Source: Scatomorpha sp036653715 (GTDB lineage: Bacteria; Bacillota; Clostridia; Oscillospirales; Oscillospiraceae). Taken from it: a stretch of 33,535 bases of DNA. The stretch spans positions 1-33,535 of the forward strand of contig JAVVTL010000009.1 in the NCBI GenBank assembly GCA_036653715.1, read 5' to 3'. Positions 16,079 through 23,643 of the stretch are shown here, piece after piece (the stretch's first letter is position 1; the number at the start of each line of letters is the position of its first letter). The translations under genes and the position numbers were made by a program. Below the pieces are notes generated by a model. The model saw only the letters and a program-made list of their open reading frames with translations, had not been told where the DNA came from and did no database searches.

Positions 16079-16111
16079 CATGAAAAACGATTTGCTTCAA
16101 ATAATAAGGGC

Positions 16112-17155
16112 ATGAAAGCAATAATTATGGCGGGCGGAGAGGGAAAACGCCTAAAGCAGGTCACAGGCGACCTCCCCAAGCCCATGGTCCCCTTCCTTGG
16201 CAAGCCGCTCATGGAGCGAATACTCGAGCTGCTGCGCGAAAACGGCATAAATGATATATGCGCCGCGCTCAAGTATAACCCGACAGCCATCACCGAATAC
16301 TTCGGCGACGGCGGGCGCTTTGGCGTCAAGCTCGAATACAGATTTGAAAAGGAGCCTCTCGGCACCGCCGGGGGAGTAAAAAACTGCGCCGATTTCTATG
16401 GAAATGAGGATTTTCTCGTCATCAGCGGCGACGCCGCCTGCGATTTTGACCTCCGCGCACTCGTGGCGGAGCACAGGGCGCACTCGCCCGCCGTCACCAT
16501 TGCGCTCTGCGAATCCGCCGAGCCGCTCGCCTACGGCCTCGTTCTGCCGGACAACTCCGGCGAGGTCCGCTGTTTTATCGAAAAACCGCCTTGGCGTCGG
16601 GTCGTCACCGACCTCGTGAACACCGGCATATATATCGTATCCCCCGCCGCCATGGAGCTTGTGCCGCAGGGCGCGGCCTTTGACTTTGCCCGCGACCTCT
16701 TTCCCCGGCTTATGGGCGAGGGGCGCGTCATTCGCGGCGCTGTCATGGCGGGCTACTGGTGCGACATCGGCTCGCCGCGGGCGTATCACCGCTGCTGCCT
16801 TGACGCGCTGGACGGAAAGCTGCGGCTCTTTGACGGTGAGCCGCCGCAAGCCGAAGCGAAGCCCGCCGAGTCGGACTGCCTCCCCCTGCCCGGCGAGCGC
16901 ATTATATGCCGACGCATCCCCTGCCGTGACAGGGCGCGGCTCATGCGCGCCGTCTCCGAGCGAATGCTTGAGCTCGGCGCGGATTTCTCCGACGGCGTCA
17001 CCCTCTCCGGCGGTCACTGCGGCGTGCGCGTCCGCCCCGAGGACGGCGAGAGCGTCGTCGTCATCGAGGCGGCGTCCCAAGACGCGGAATTTTCCCGCGA
17101 GCTTGCCGTCGCCATGGCGGACGTGGCAAAGGCGCTTGAGAAGGACGAATACTGA
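16112..17155 (+). CDS. Sugar-phosphate nucleotidyltransferase with orphan phosphomannomutase domain IV
   Basis: A 347-residue protein. Residues 1-237 form a nucleotidyltransferase domain of the mannose-1-phosphate guanylyltransferase kind: GGEGKRL (8-14, Lys where Thr is usual), LPKPMVP (21-27), the metal Asp in ISGDAACD (104-111), IEKP (156-159), NTGIYI (170-175) and YWCDIG (215-220). Instead of the usual left-handed helix and full phosphomannomutase, an acidic/Pro linker (about 240-262) leads to a segment (275-342) resembling only domain IV of phosphomannomutases: D-G-V-x-L-x-G...V-R-P-E...V-I-E-A-x-S. The protein thus looks like an internally deleted bifunctional enzyme. It probably makes an NDP-sugar for wall or exopolysaccharide; the nucleotide and sugar are not determinable. 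The ATG is set by the canonical N-terminus; the ribosome binding site is weak (AAGG only two bases away). It is divergent from gdpP. Confidence 0.85.
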   Translation: MKAIIMAGGEGKRLKQVTGDLPKPMVPFLGKPLMERILELLRENGINDICAALKYNPTAITEYFGDGGRFGVKLEYRFEKEPLGTAGGVKNCADFYGNEDFLVISGDAACDFDLRALVAEHRAHSPAVTIALCESAEPLAYGLVLPDNSGEVRCFIEKPPWRRVVTDLVNTGIYIVSPAAMELVPQGAAFDFARDLFPRLMGEGRVIRGAVMAGYWCDIGSPRAYHRCCLDALDGKLRLFDGEPPQAEAKPAESDCLPLPGERIICRRIPCRDRARLMRAVSERMLELGADFSDGVTLSGGHCGVRVRPEDGESVVVIEAASQDAEFSRELAVAMADVAKALEKDEY

Positions 17156-17201
17156 TTGCAGCATCCCCCATCGCCTCACGGCAAGGTATGTATAATAATA
17201 T

Positions 17202-17230
17202 GTCCCGGTCAGGCAAAGCCCGACCGGGAC
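17202..17230. terminator. Terminator between nucleotidyltransferase and V-ATPase operon
   Basis: A perfect 9-bp stem (GTCCCGGTC/GACCGGGAC), continued inward by GGC/GCC around an AAA loop, lies between two convergent genes. Read on the minus strand it is followed by an A/T-rich tail (ATATTATTATA) and so best serves as the end of the V-ATPase operon. A second small hairpin, GGGGAT/ATCCCC at 17244-17258, lies between it and the atpD stop. On the plus strand no T-run follows. Confidence 0.65.
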
Positions 17231-17272
17231 TACGACTCCGAAAGGGGATTTAATCCCCCTCCGACCGCAGGG

Positions 17273-17923
17273 TTACTTGAAGTTGTGGGCTTTCTCCAGC
17301 ACCATGTCCTTGACCTTCAGAAGTCGGACCTTGGTGGAGTTTTCATTTTCCGCAAGCTTCATGGAGATATAGCGGATGTTCTGCTCGAGCTGCGGAATCA
17401 TGACGTATTCCAGCGCGTTGACGCGGCGGCGGGTCTTTTCGATTTCCTCCGCAAGAAGCTGCATGGTCTTTTCGACCTGAGCGAGCTCAAGCATATCTTG
17501 GAACACCTGCGCGAGTTTTTCGAGAGCGTCGTCCAGTTCGCCGGAGGTCTGGGCGAAGCCGTAGGGGTATATCTCGGCGGGGTCGCTGTTGCGGGTCTTG
17601 AAATCATAGAGCGGGACGTTGACGCTCATGATGTTCTTGAAGCTCATCCCCAGCTCCACGCTCTGGCGCGGATAGAGGAGCGCCTGCTCCAGCATCTCGG
17701 GAGACATGATTGCACTCGCCACGGTGAGCGAGGCAAAGGCGGAGGTCAGCCCTTCCTCAACCTGAGTTCGGAGAGCCTTGTTGCGGCGCACCACGTCCAT
17801 AAATTGGCGCATAAGCTCATCGCGCTTGTCTTTCATGAGCTTGTGGCCCTTGCGCGCGGTTTTCAGCCGTCCCTTTAATTGGTTCAGGACCATTCTGGTC
17901 GGAGTTATAGCTGCGCTTGGCAT
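17273..17923 (-). CDS. V/A-type ATPase subunit D
   Basis: A 216-residue central-stalk subunit that rotates inside the A3B3 head. It begins with the typical P-T-R-x-x-L-x-x-L-K-x-R-L segment (residues 7-20) and is almost wholly helical, forming an N- and C-terminal coiled coil (about 1-70 and 130-200) around a short mixed region. Length is normal. The ATG has AGGTGA upstream and lies 12 bases after atpB. It is the last gene of the operon, 42 bases before the terminator hairpin. Confidence 0.95.
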   Translation of the reverse strand: MPSAAITPTRMVLNQLKGRLKTARKGHKLMKDKRDELMRQFMDVVRRNKALRTQVEEGLTSAFASLTVASAIMSPEMLEQALLYPRQSVELGMSFKNIMSVNVPLYDFKTRNSDPAEIYPYGFAQTSGELDDALEKLAQVFQDMLELAQVEKTMQLLAEEIEKTRRRVNALEYVMIPQLEQNIRYISMKLAENENSTKVRLLKVKDMVLEKAHNFK

Positions 17924-17935
17924 GGTATCACCTAC

Positions 17936-19321
17936 TTACTTATCGGACTCGCTCTTGGGCAGATACTTCTCTATCATCTCGGGCTTGATACGCTTCAGCT
18001 CGGAGCGGGGCAGGATATCCAAAAGCTCCCAGCCGAGATCGAGGGTTTCCTCGATGGTGCGGTTCGTGTCGTTGCCCTGAGAGACGTAGCGCTTTTCGAA
18101 GGCGTCCGCAAATTTGGCAAACAGCTTGTCGTCGTCCGAGAGGGCGGCCTCGCCGAGGATGGTCATCAGCTCCTTGGCCTCCTTGCCTCGGGCATAGGCG
18201 GCGAAAAGCTGGTTCATGGTGCCGGAGTGGTCCTCGCGGGTTTTGTCCTCGCCGATGCCCTTGTCCTTCAGACGGGAGAGGCTCGGCAGAACGTCCACCG
18301 GCGGGACTATGCCCTTGCGGTGAAGCTCTCGCGAGAGGATTATCTGACCCTCTGTGATGTAGCCGGTCAGGTCGGGGATGGGGTGGGTTTTGTCGTCCTC
18401 CGGCATGGTGAGGATGGGAATCATCGTGATGGAGCCTTTTTTGCCGATACGCCGACCGGCGCGCTCGTACATGGTGGCAAGGTCGGTATAGAGGTAGCCG
18501 GGGTAGCCGCGGCGGCCCGGGACTTCCTTCTTGGCGGCGGAGACCTCACGCAGAGCCTCGGCGTAGTTGGTGATATCCGTCAGGATGACGAGGACGTGCA
18601 TATCCTTCTCGAACGCGAGATACTCGGCGGCTGTGAGCGCCATACGCGGTGTGGCTATGCGCTCGACCGCGGGGTCGTTTGCGAGGTTCGAGAAGACCAC
18701 GGTGCGGTCGATGGAGCCGGTGCGGCGGAAGTCCTGAATAAAGTATTCGGATTCCTCAAACGTGATGCCGATGGCGGCAAACACGACGGCGAAGTTTTCG
18801 TCCGTGCCGCGGACACGCGCCTGACGCGCTATCTGCGCAGCGAGCGCCGCATGGGGCAGGCCGGAGCAGGAGAATATCGGCAGCTTCTGCCCTCTTACGA
18901 GGGTGTTGAGGCCGTCTATGGTGGAGACGCCGGTCTGGATGAATTCTGCGGGGTAGGCGCGGGAGGCGGGGTTCATCGGCAGGCCGTTGATGTCCCTGTG
19001 CGCCTCGGCAAGAATCTCCGGGCCGCCGTCTATGGGCTCGCCCATGCCGTTGAAGACGCGGCCGAGCATATCCTCGGATACGCCAAGCTCCAGCGGGTGG
19101 CCAAGGAAGCGAACCTTTGTTTCGGCAAGGTTTATGCCCTGCGCGGATTCGAAGAGCTGGACGACGGCGGTGTCTCCGTCCACCTCAAGAACCTTGCAGC
19201 GGCGCTTGTCGCCGTTGGGAAGCTCCAGCTCGCCAAGCTCGTCATAGGTGACGCCCTCGACATGCTGAACGATCATCAGAGGATTTGCGACCTCTCGTAT
19301 TGTCTTGTATTCCTTGATCAT
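17936..19321 (-). CDS. V/A-type ATPase subunit B (non-catalytic)
   Basis: A 461-residue regulatory subunit that alternates with A in the peripheral head. A beta-barrel (1-75) precedes a RecA-like core in which the P-loop is degenerate (SCSGLPHAAL, 151-160, with no GKT), as expected for B subunits. The E-x-R-I-A-T-P-R-M-A-L-T-A-A-E-Y segment and a helical C-terminal domain are present. Its ATG overlaps the atpA stop by four bases (ATGA), with GGTGAGG upstream, so synthesis is coupled to A. It is 12 bases from atpD. Confidence 0.97.
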   Translation of the reverse strand: MIKEYKTIREVANPLMIVQHVEGVTYDELGELELPNGDKRRCKVLEVDGDTAVVQLFESAQGINLAETKVRFLGHPLELGVSEDMLGRVFNGMGEPIDGGPEILAEAHRDINGLPMNPASRAYPAEFIQTGVSTIDGLNTLVRGQKLPIFSCSGLPHAALAAQIARQARVRGTDENFAVVFAAIGITFEESEYFIQDFRRTGSIDRTVVFSNLANDPAVERIATPRMALTAAEYLAFEKDMHVLVILTDITNYAEALREVSAAKKEVPGRRGYPGYLYTDLATMYERAGRRIGKKGSITMIPILTMPEDDKTHPIPDLTGYITEGQIILSRELHRKGIVPPVDVLPSLSRLKDKGIGEDKTREDHSGTMNQLFAAYARGKEAKELMTILGEAALSDDDKLFAKFADAFEKRYVSQGNDTNRTIEETLDLGWELLDILPRSELKRIKPEMIEKYLPKSESDK

Positions 19322-21087
19322 TCGTCCTCACCCCCCTGTGCTATCTCGTTAATCTCGGTGATGATTTCTTTGGAGATGGCGTCATACACGCTCTCGAATT
19401 CCTCGGGCGAAACCATCTTGGCGCGGCCGATTTTCTCCCGAGCGCCGATGGCAAAGAGCTTGTTCATGTCGATGCCCTTTTCGAGCGCCTCGCGTCCCAG
19501 CGTGTCGAACTCAAGGATGATATCCAAAAGTCTGAACTGCTTGCGGTAGGAGGAATACGCGTCCTCGTCGATGAAGGCGTTTTGCTGGAGGAAGTCCTCG
19601 CGAATCATCTTTGCCGTCTCCATGGTGAGGCGGTCGGCGGGAGACAGGGCGTCCTGTCCGACGAGCTGGACGATTTCCTTCAGCTCGGACTCGACCTGCA
19701 AAAGGTGCATGGTCTTGTCGCGGTTGTTCATATATTCGGGGCCGAACTCGGCCTCATACCAAGGCTTCAGGGTGTCGACATAAAGGGAGTAGGAGGTCAG
19801 CCAGTTTATGGCGGGGAAGTGGCGCGCGTAGGCAAGGCTCGAGTCCAGCGCCCAGAAGACCTTGACAATGCGCATGGTCGCCTGAGAGACAGGCTCGGAG
19901 GTATCGCCGCCCGGAGGCGACACGGCGCCGATGGCGGTGACGGAGCCGCGGCGCTCGTCGGAGCCCATGCATTCGACAACGCCGGCGCGCTCGTAGAACT
20001 GCGCTATGCGGGATGCGAGATAGGCGGGGTAGCCCTCCTCGCCGGGCATTTCCTCGAGACGACCGGACATTTCGCGCAGGGCCTCCGCCCAGCGTGAGGT
20101 GGAGTCCGCAAGGACTGCGACGTCGTAGCCCATGTCGCGGAAATACTCCGCAATGGTGATACCGGTATAGATGGAGGCTTCACGGGCGGCGACCGGCATA
20201 TCGGAGGTGTTGGCTATGAGGACGGTGCGCTTCATGAGAGGCTCGCCGTTTCTCGGGTCGGTCAGCTCGGGGAACTCCATAAGGACGTCCGTCATCTCGT
20301 TGCCGCGCTCGCCGCAGCCGATATAGACGACGATGTCAACGTCCGACCATTTGGCAAGCTGGTGCTGCACGACGGTCTTGCCGCTGCCGAAGGGGCCGGG
20401 GACGGCGGCCGTGCCGCCCTTGGCGATGGGGAACAGTGTGTCGATGATGCGCTGTCCGCTGTTCATGGGGCGGGAGGGCATATATTTTGCGGAGTAGGGG
20501 CGGGCAATACGGACAGGCCAATGCTGAATCATATTGAGGGGGATGTCCTTGCCGGCGGCGTCTCTGAGGACGGCGACGGTGTGCTCGACCGTAAATTCTC
20601 CGGCTTCGACGCTTAGGACTGTGCCGCTTACGCCGGGAGGGACCATTATTTTGTGGGTGATTGCGGTTGTCTCTTGGATTGTGCCGAGCACGTCGCCGGT
20701 TATGACCTTGTCCCCCGGCTTAGCTACGGGGACGAACTGCCATTTCCTGTCGCGGTTCAGCGCGGGCACCGCCACGCCGCGGGAGATTGTCTCGCCCGTC
20801 AGGGCGCGTATCTCGGGCAGGGGGCGCTGGATGCCGTCGTAGATGTTCTCGAGCATACCGGGCCCAAGCTCCACGGAAAGCGGCATGCCGGTGGTGATGA
20901 CCTCGGCGCCGGGGCCGATGCCGGAGGTCTCCTCATAGACCTGAATGGATGCGGAGTCGCCGGTCATGTTCAGTATCTCGCCTATGAGCCGCTGGGCGCC
21001 GACGCGGACGACGTCCGACACGTTAGCGTCGGCCAAGCCCTCCGCCACTACCAGCGGGCCGGAAACTTTTGTGATGATTCCGCTCAT
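19318..21087 (-). CDS. V/A-type ATPase catalytic subunit A
   Basis: A 589-residue catalytic subunit that hydrolyses or makes ATP. A beta-barrel (1-70) is followed by the 'bulge' non-homologous region typical of A subunits (about 110-190), then the nucleotide-binding domain with Walker A GPFGSGKT (231-238) and the catalytic Glu in CGERGNEM near residue 261. A helical domain ends the protein. No intein is inserted in the P-loop region. The ATG has GAAGG seven bases upstream. It lies 47 bases after atpF and overlaps atpB by four bases. Confidence 0.97.
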   Translation of the reverse strand: MSGIITKVSGPLVVAEGLADANVSDVVRVGAQRLIGEILNMTGDSASIQVYEETSGIGPGAEVITTGMPLSVELGPGMLENIYDGIQRPLPEIRALTGETISRGVAVPALNRDRKWQFVPVAKPGDKVITGDVLGTIQETTAITHKIMVPPGVSGTVLSVEAGEFTVEHTVAVLRDAAGKDIPLNMIQHWPVRIARPYSAKYMPSRPMNSGQRIIDTLFPIAKGGTAAVPGPFGSGKTVVQHQLAKWSDVDIVVYIGCGERGNEMTDVLMEFPELTDPRNGEPLMKRTVLIANTSDMPVAAREASIYTGITIAEYFRDMGYDVAVLADSTSRWAEALREMSGRLEEMPGEEGYPAYLASRIAQFYERAGVVECMGSDERRGSVTAIGAVSPPGGDTSEPVSQATMRIVKVFWALDSSLAYARHFPAINWLTSYSLYVDTLKPWYEAEFGPEYMNNRDKTMHLLQVESELKEIVQLVGQDALSPADRLTMETAKMIREDFLQQNAFIDEDAYSSYRKQFRLLDIILEFDTLGREALEKGIDMNKLFAIGAREKIGRAKMVSPEEFESVYDAISKEIITEINEIAQGGEDE

Positions 21088-21134
21088 TTACAAACCTTCT
21101 TTCGGGTTTAAGCTGCGGGTGCAAGCGCCCCAGC

Positions 21135-21452
21135 CTATAGAATATCGGAGCCGACGGCCTTTTCCACCGCGGCCTTGAGTGCGGACTGGCCAAGCCCCAA
21201 GGGGCCTTCCCTGCCCGGGATCAGTATTATCGCGGGGGTTGGCACGTTTTTGAATCTGCTTATCTCGTGCTCAAGCTGCTGTGCAAAGTTCTCCTCGACG
21301 TAGATGATGGCGTATTCGCCCTCCGACTCTCGGGTGAGGCGGCGCAGTGTGTCCCGCGCTTCATCGACTTCGGTGACGGGGAAAACGTCCAATCCGAGGG
21401 CCTTGAAGCCCATGACGGTTTCGCGTCCGCCCAATACGGCAATTTTAAGCAT
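21135..21452 (-). CDS. V/A-type ATPase subunit F
   Basis: This 105-residue rotor-shaft subunit docks on subunit D (NtpG in Enterococcus numbering). It shows the usual CheY-like alpha/beta fold: a strand at residues 2-7 (KIAVLG), a strand around 47-52 (YAIIYV) with the E-x-F-A-x-x-L segment after it, then P-A-I-I-L-I-P-G and a C-terminal helix rich in Ala/Lys. Its ATG overlaps the atpC stop by eight bases. Identification rests on fold pattern, length and its place between C and A. Confidence 0.92.
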   Translation of the reverse strand: MLKIAVLGGRETVMGFKALGLDVFPVTEVDEARDTLRRLTRESEGEYAIIYVEENFAQQLEHEISRFKNVPTPAIILIPGREGPLGLGQSALKAAVEKAVGSDIL

Positions 21453-22449
21453 CTACATCACGCAGCCTTTCCCGGATGACCTCCGGCGCTATGCCGGCAA
21501 GCCGCCCCGTGAGAATCATTCTGACGGCGGTTATCTCCGCCTCCACCAGCGCGACATATTCGAGCACCGGCTCCGCCCCAAAGGAGATAAGCCGAGCCGA
21601 GCGCAGAAACGCCGTGACGGCATTGTCGCATGAGAGCTCGAAGCGGGTCATTGAGCCGCCCTTCATTGCCTCCGCGCCCAGCGCGGCGGCGTCCTTGAAG
21701 CAGGTGGCCGTGAAGATGGCGATAAGTCCCTCGCCGCCGGAGAAGGCGGCCTGCGCAAGCCGCTGAGGGTCGGCGTTGCCGCCGCGTATCAGGGCCGTCG
21801 CGAGGAAGTCCTGGTCCCTGCCCATGCGGATTGTCCGCACAGCGGTGCGGAGATTTGCGCTGTCGATGAGTGCGCGGACATAGTCCGTCAGGAAGCCGCC
21901 GCCGGCCTGCTCGGCAATCGCGGCAAGCTCGGCGAAATAGGCGCTGTCCAAAACGAAGTCCGCAAGCTGCGGGTTGCCCGTTCTGGCGAGCACGCTTTTT
22001 GCCTCGCCCATCGCCCTGCCCATTGCCTCGGGCAGGAAACGGAAGTCCTCCTCGCGGTAGGCGGTCCGGAGAACCTCGTGGTCTATTCTGCCGGAGGAGG
22101 AGAACAGGTGTTCTCCCGAGACGCCCGCGCCCTCGGCCTTGATGATGACCTTGGCGTTGTGGTAGTCGTATTTCAGGCGGAAGATATCCACAAGCTCCGC
22201 CTGGGGCACAAGACGGGTAAGCTCGTCAAAGACGGCCTCTCTGTGCCTTGACAGAGCGGCGTCGATGGACTTCGCGTCCATGCGGGACATGTCCTCATAG
22301 CCGCAGTCCGTCAGAATCTTTGCGGCCTCGGCGTATGTGGCTGCCGAGAGCATTCTGTCCATCCTGTCGCGGCTGAGTATATTGGCTTCCCTTGCTCTCA
22401 GCATTGCCGAGAGATACAGGTAGTCGTTTTGATTGACTTTATCAGGCAA
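21445..22449 (-). CDS. V/A-type ATPase subunit C
   Basis: A 334-residue, mostly helical subunit (AC39/d type) that links the central shaft to the membrane ring. It opens with the Y-x-x-x-S-A-x-L-R-A-R-E pattern (residues 11-22), and three helical repeats of the AC39 fold follow, including D-Y-H-N-A-K near 96-101. Translation starts at TTG (22449), seven bases after AGGAGG; no nearby ATG gives the conserved start. The last eight bases are shared with atpF. Confidence 0.93.
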   Translation of the reverse strand: MPDKVNQNDYLYLSAMLRAREANILSRDRMDRMLSAATYAEAAKILTDCGYEDMSRMDAKSIDAALSRHREAVFDELTRLVPQAELVDIFRLKYDYHNAKVIIKAEGAGVSGEHLFSSSGRIDHEVLRTAYREEDFRFLPEAMGRAMGEAKSVLARTGNPQLADFVLDSAYFAELAAIAEQAGGGFLTDYVRALIDSANLRTAVRTIRMGRDQDFLATALIRGGNADPQRLAQAAFSGGEGLIAIFTATCFKDAAALGAEAMKGGSMTRFELSCDNAVTAFLRSARLISFGAEPVLEYVALVEAEITAVRMILTGRLAGIAPEVIRERLRDVDA

Positions 22450-22505
22450 AATCTTACCTCCTCGCCGGGGAATGTTCCCGGAGCGGTTTTACCGAACGCG
22501 GCGCT

Positions 22506-23108
22506 TCAGCCCTCAAAGAGCACCTCCGCCACTTGGGCGGCCAGCTCCCCGCGTGACAGCTCAAGCAGGGTATCCACCGTGCAGTTTACCTCAATATCGC
22601 CCTGCTTCAGGACGAGGCCGCCGGCCATGCTGCGCGTGCGCTCCGAGAGTGTGAGGCGCGCGGGCTTCTCGCCGCGGGAGAGCTGCTCGTTGGCGGCTTT
22701 CACGACCTTGGCGCCGATGCTTGACCTGTCCTCGGGCGAGAGGATAAGCTCCTCCTCGCCGGTGATGGAGGCGGAGGCCGCCTGCCGCGCGAGAAAGCCG
22801 ATGTAATCCTGCTCGGGCAGGGCGGAAATCTTGTCCTTCGCCATGGCGAAGGCGCGGGAGACTTCCTCCTGCTTCATGGAGAGCACGCCTTTTTTGGCCT
22901 CAAGTCGGGCTGTTCTGTCTATGCGGGAGGAGCGCTGTTCGGTTTCCTCGCCGCCGCTTTTAAGTAGTTTTTGGTATTCGGCCTGCGCTTGGCGCTCGTT
23001 CTCCTCACGCAGCTCGGCACAGCGCCTCGCGGACTCCTCCCGAATCACTCGGGCCTCGTCCTCCGCGTCGGCGGCGATGCGGGCAGTAATTTTTTCGATT
23101 CCGTTCAT
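22506..23108 (-). CDS. V/A-type ATPase subunit E
   Basis: A 200-residue peripheral-stalk (stator) subunit that pairs with G/H. The N-terminal half (about 1-100) is one long charged helix rich in Ala/Glu/Arg (I-x-x-D-A-E-D-E-A-R-x-I pattern). The C-terminal half is the mixed alpha/beta foot with G-G-L-V-L-x-x-G-D-I-E-V (about 164-175), a hallmark of E subunits. The ATG at 23108 is chosen because of AAAGG upstream; an in-frame ATG 17 codons earlier would overlap atpK. Confidence 0.93.
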   Translation of the reverse strand: MNGIEKITARIAADAEDEARVIREESARRCAELREENERQAQAEYQKLLKSGGEETEQRSSRIDRTARLEAKKGVLSMKQEEVSRAFAMAKDKISALPEQDYIGFLARQAASASITGEEELILSPEDRSSIGAKVVKAANEQLSRGEKPARLTLSERTRSMAGGLVLKQGDIEVNCTVDTLLELSRGELAAQVAEVLFEG

Positions 23109-23145
23109 TGCATTTCCAACCTTTGCGGTTTTTTTGTGGGCTTGC

Positions 23146-23625
23146 TCACTTGATTCCAAGGAGCATCAGGAAGGAGACCAGCAGGGCGAGTATGGCGTAG
23201 AACTCGACGGTGATGCAGAGGATCATGCCCTTTGACCAGTCGTCGGGCTTCTTTGCAAGAAGATTGATGGAGGCTGCGGCGACGCGGCCCTGAGCTATAG
23301 CGGAAATCCAGCCGCCGAGAGCGATGGGCAGGCAGGCCATGAAGTAACGCAGACCTTCGAAGAAGGTGAGGTCGATGGAGCCGTCGAGCGCGCCCATTTT
23401 GCTGAGGGCGACGAAGCCGATGACGAGGCCGTAAAGACCCTGCGTGCCGGGGATGACCTGAAGTATCATGACTTTACCGAATTTGCTGGGGTCCTCGCTG
23501 AGCAGTCCCGCACCGGCCTCGCCGGCTATGCCCGTGCCCTTTGCGCTGCCGATTCCGGCAAGCGCGGCGGCAAGTCCCGCGCCGAGCAGAGCCAGCGCCG
23601 TTCCGATGGTATCAAGAGTTATCAT
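23146..23625 (-). CDS. V/A-type ATPase subunit K (membrane rotor ring), Na+ type
   Basis: A 159-residue proteolipid of two fused helical hairpins, four membrane helices in all, as in Enterococcus hirae NtpK. The second hairpin carries the ion-binding Glu (E141, in TVEFYAIL). Residues matching the other Na+ ligands of NtpK are present: T61 and Q62 (PGTQGLYG) and Q112 (AIAQGRV); the fifth, a backbone-contributing Leu, is Ile here. The first hairpin lacks an acidic residue, so one carboxylate serves each four-helix unit. Na+ transport is therefore predicted. The ATG has AAGGAGG upstream. Confidence 0.95.
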   Translation of the reverse strand: MITLDTIGTALALLGAGLAAALAGIGSAKGTGIAGEAGAGLLSEDPSKFGKVMILQVIPGTQGLYGLVIGFVALSKMGALDGSIDLTFFEGLRYFMACLPIALGGWISAIAQGRVAAASINLLAKKPDDWSKGMILCITVEFYAILALLVSFLMLLGIK

Positions 23626-23643
23626 TTTTGTTTTCCTCCTTAA

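Noticed and set aside
17879..19549. Open frame of 556 codons on the plus strand opposite atpB
   Set aside because: Antisense shadow of a highly conserved V-ATPase gene, with low-complexity Gly/Val/Ala content.
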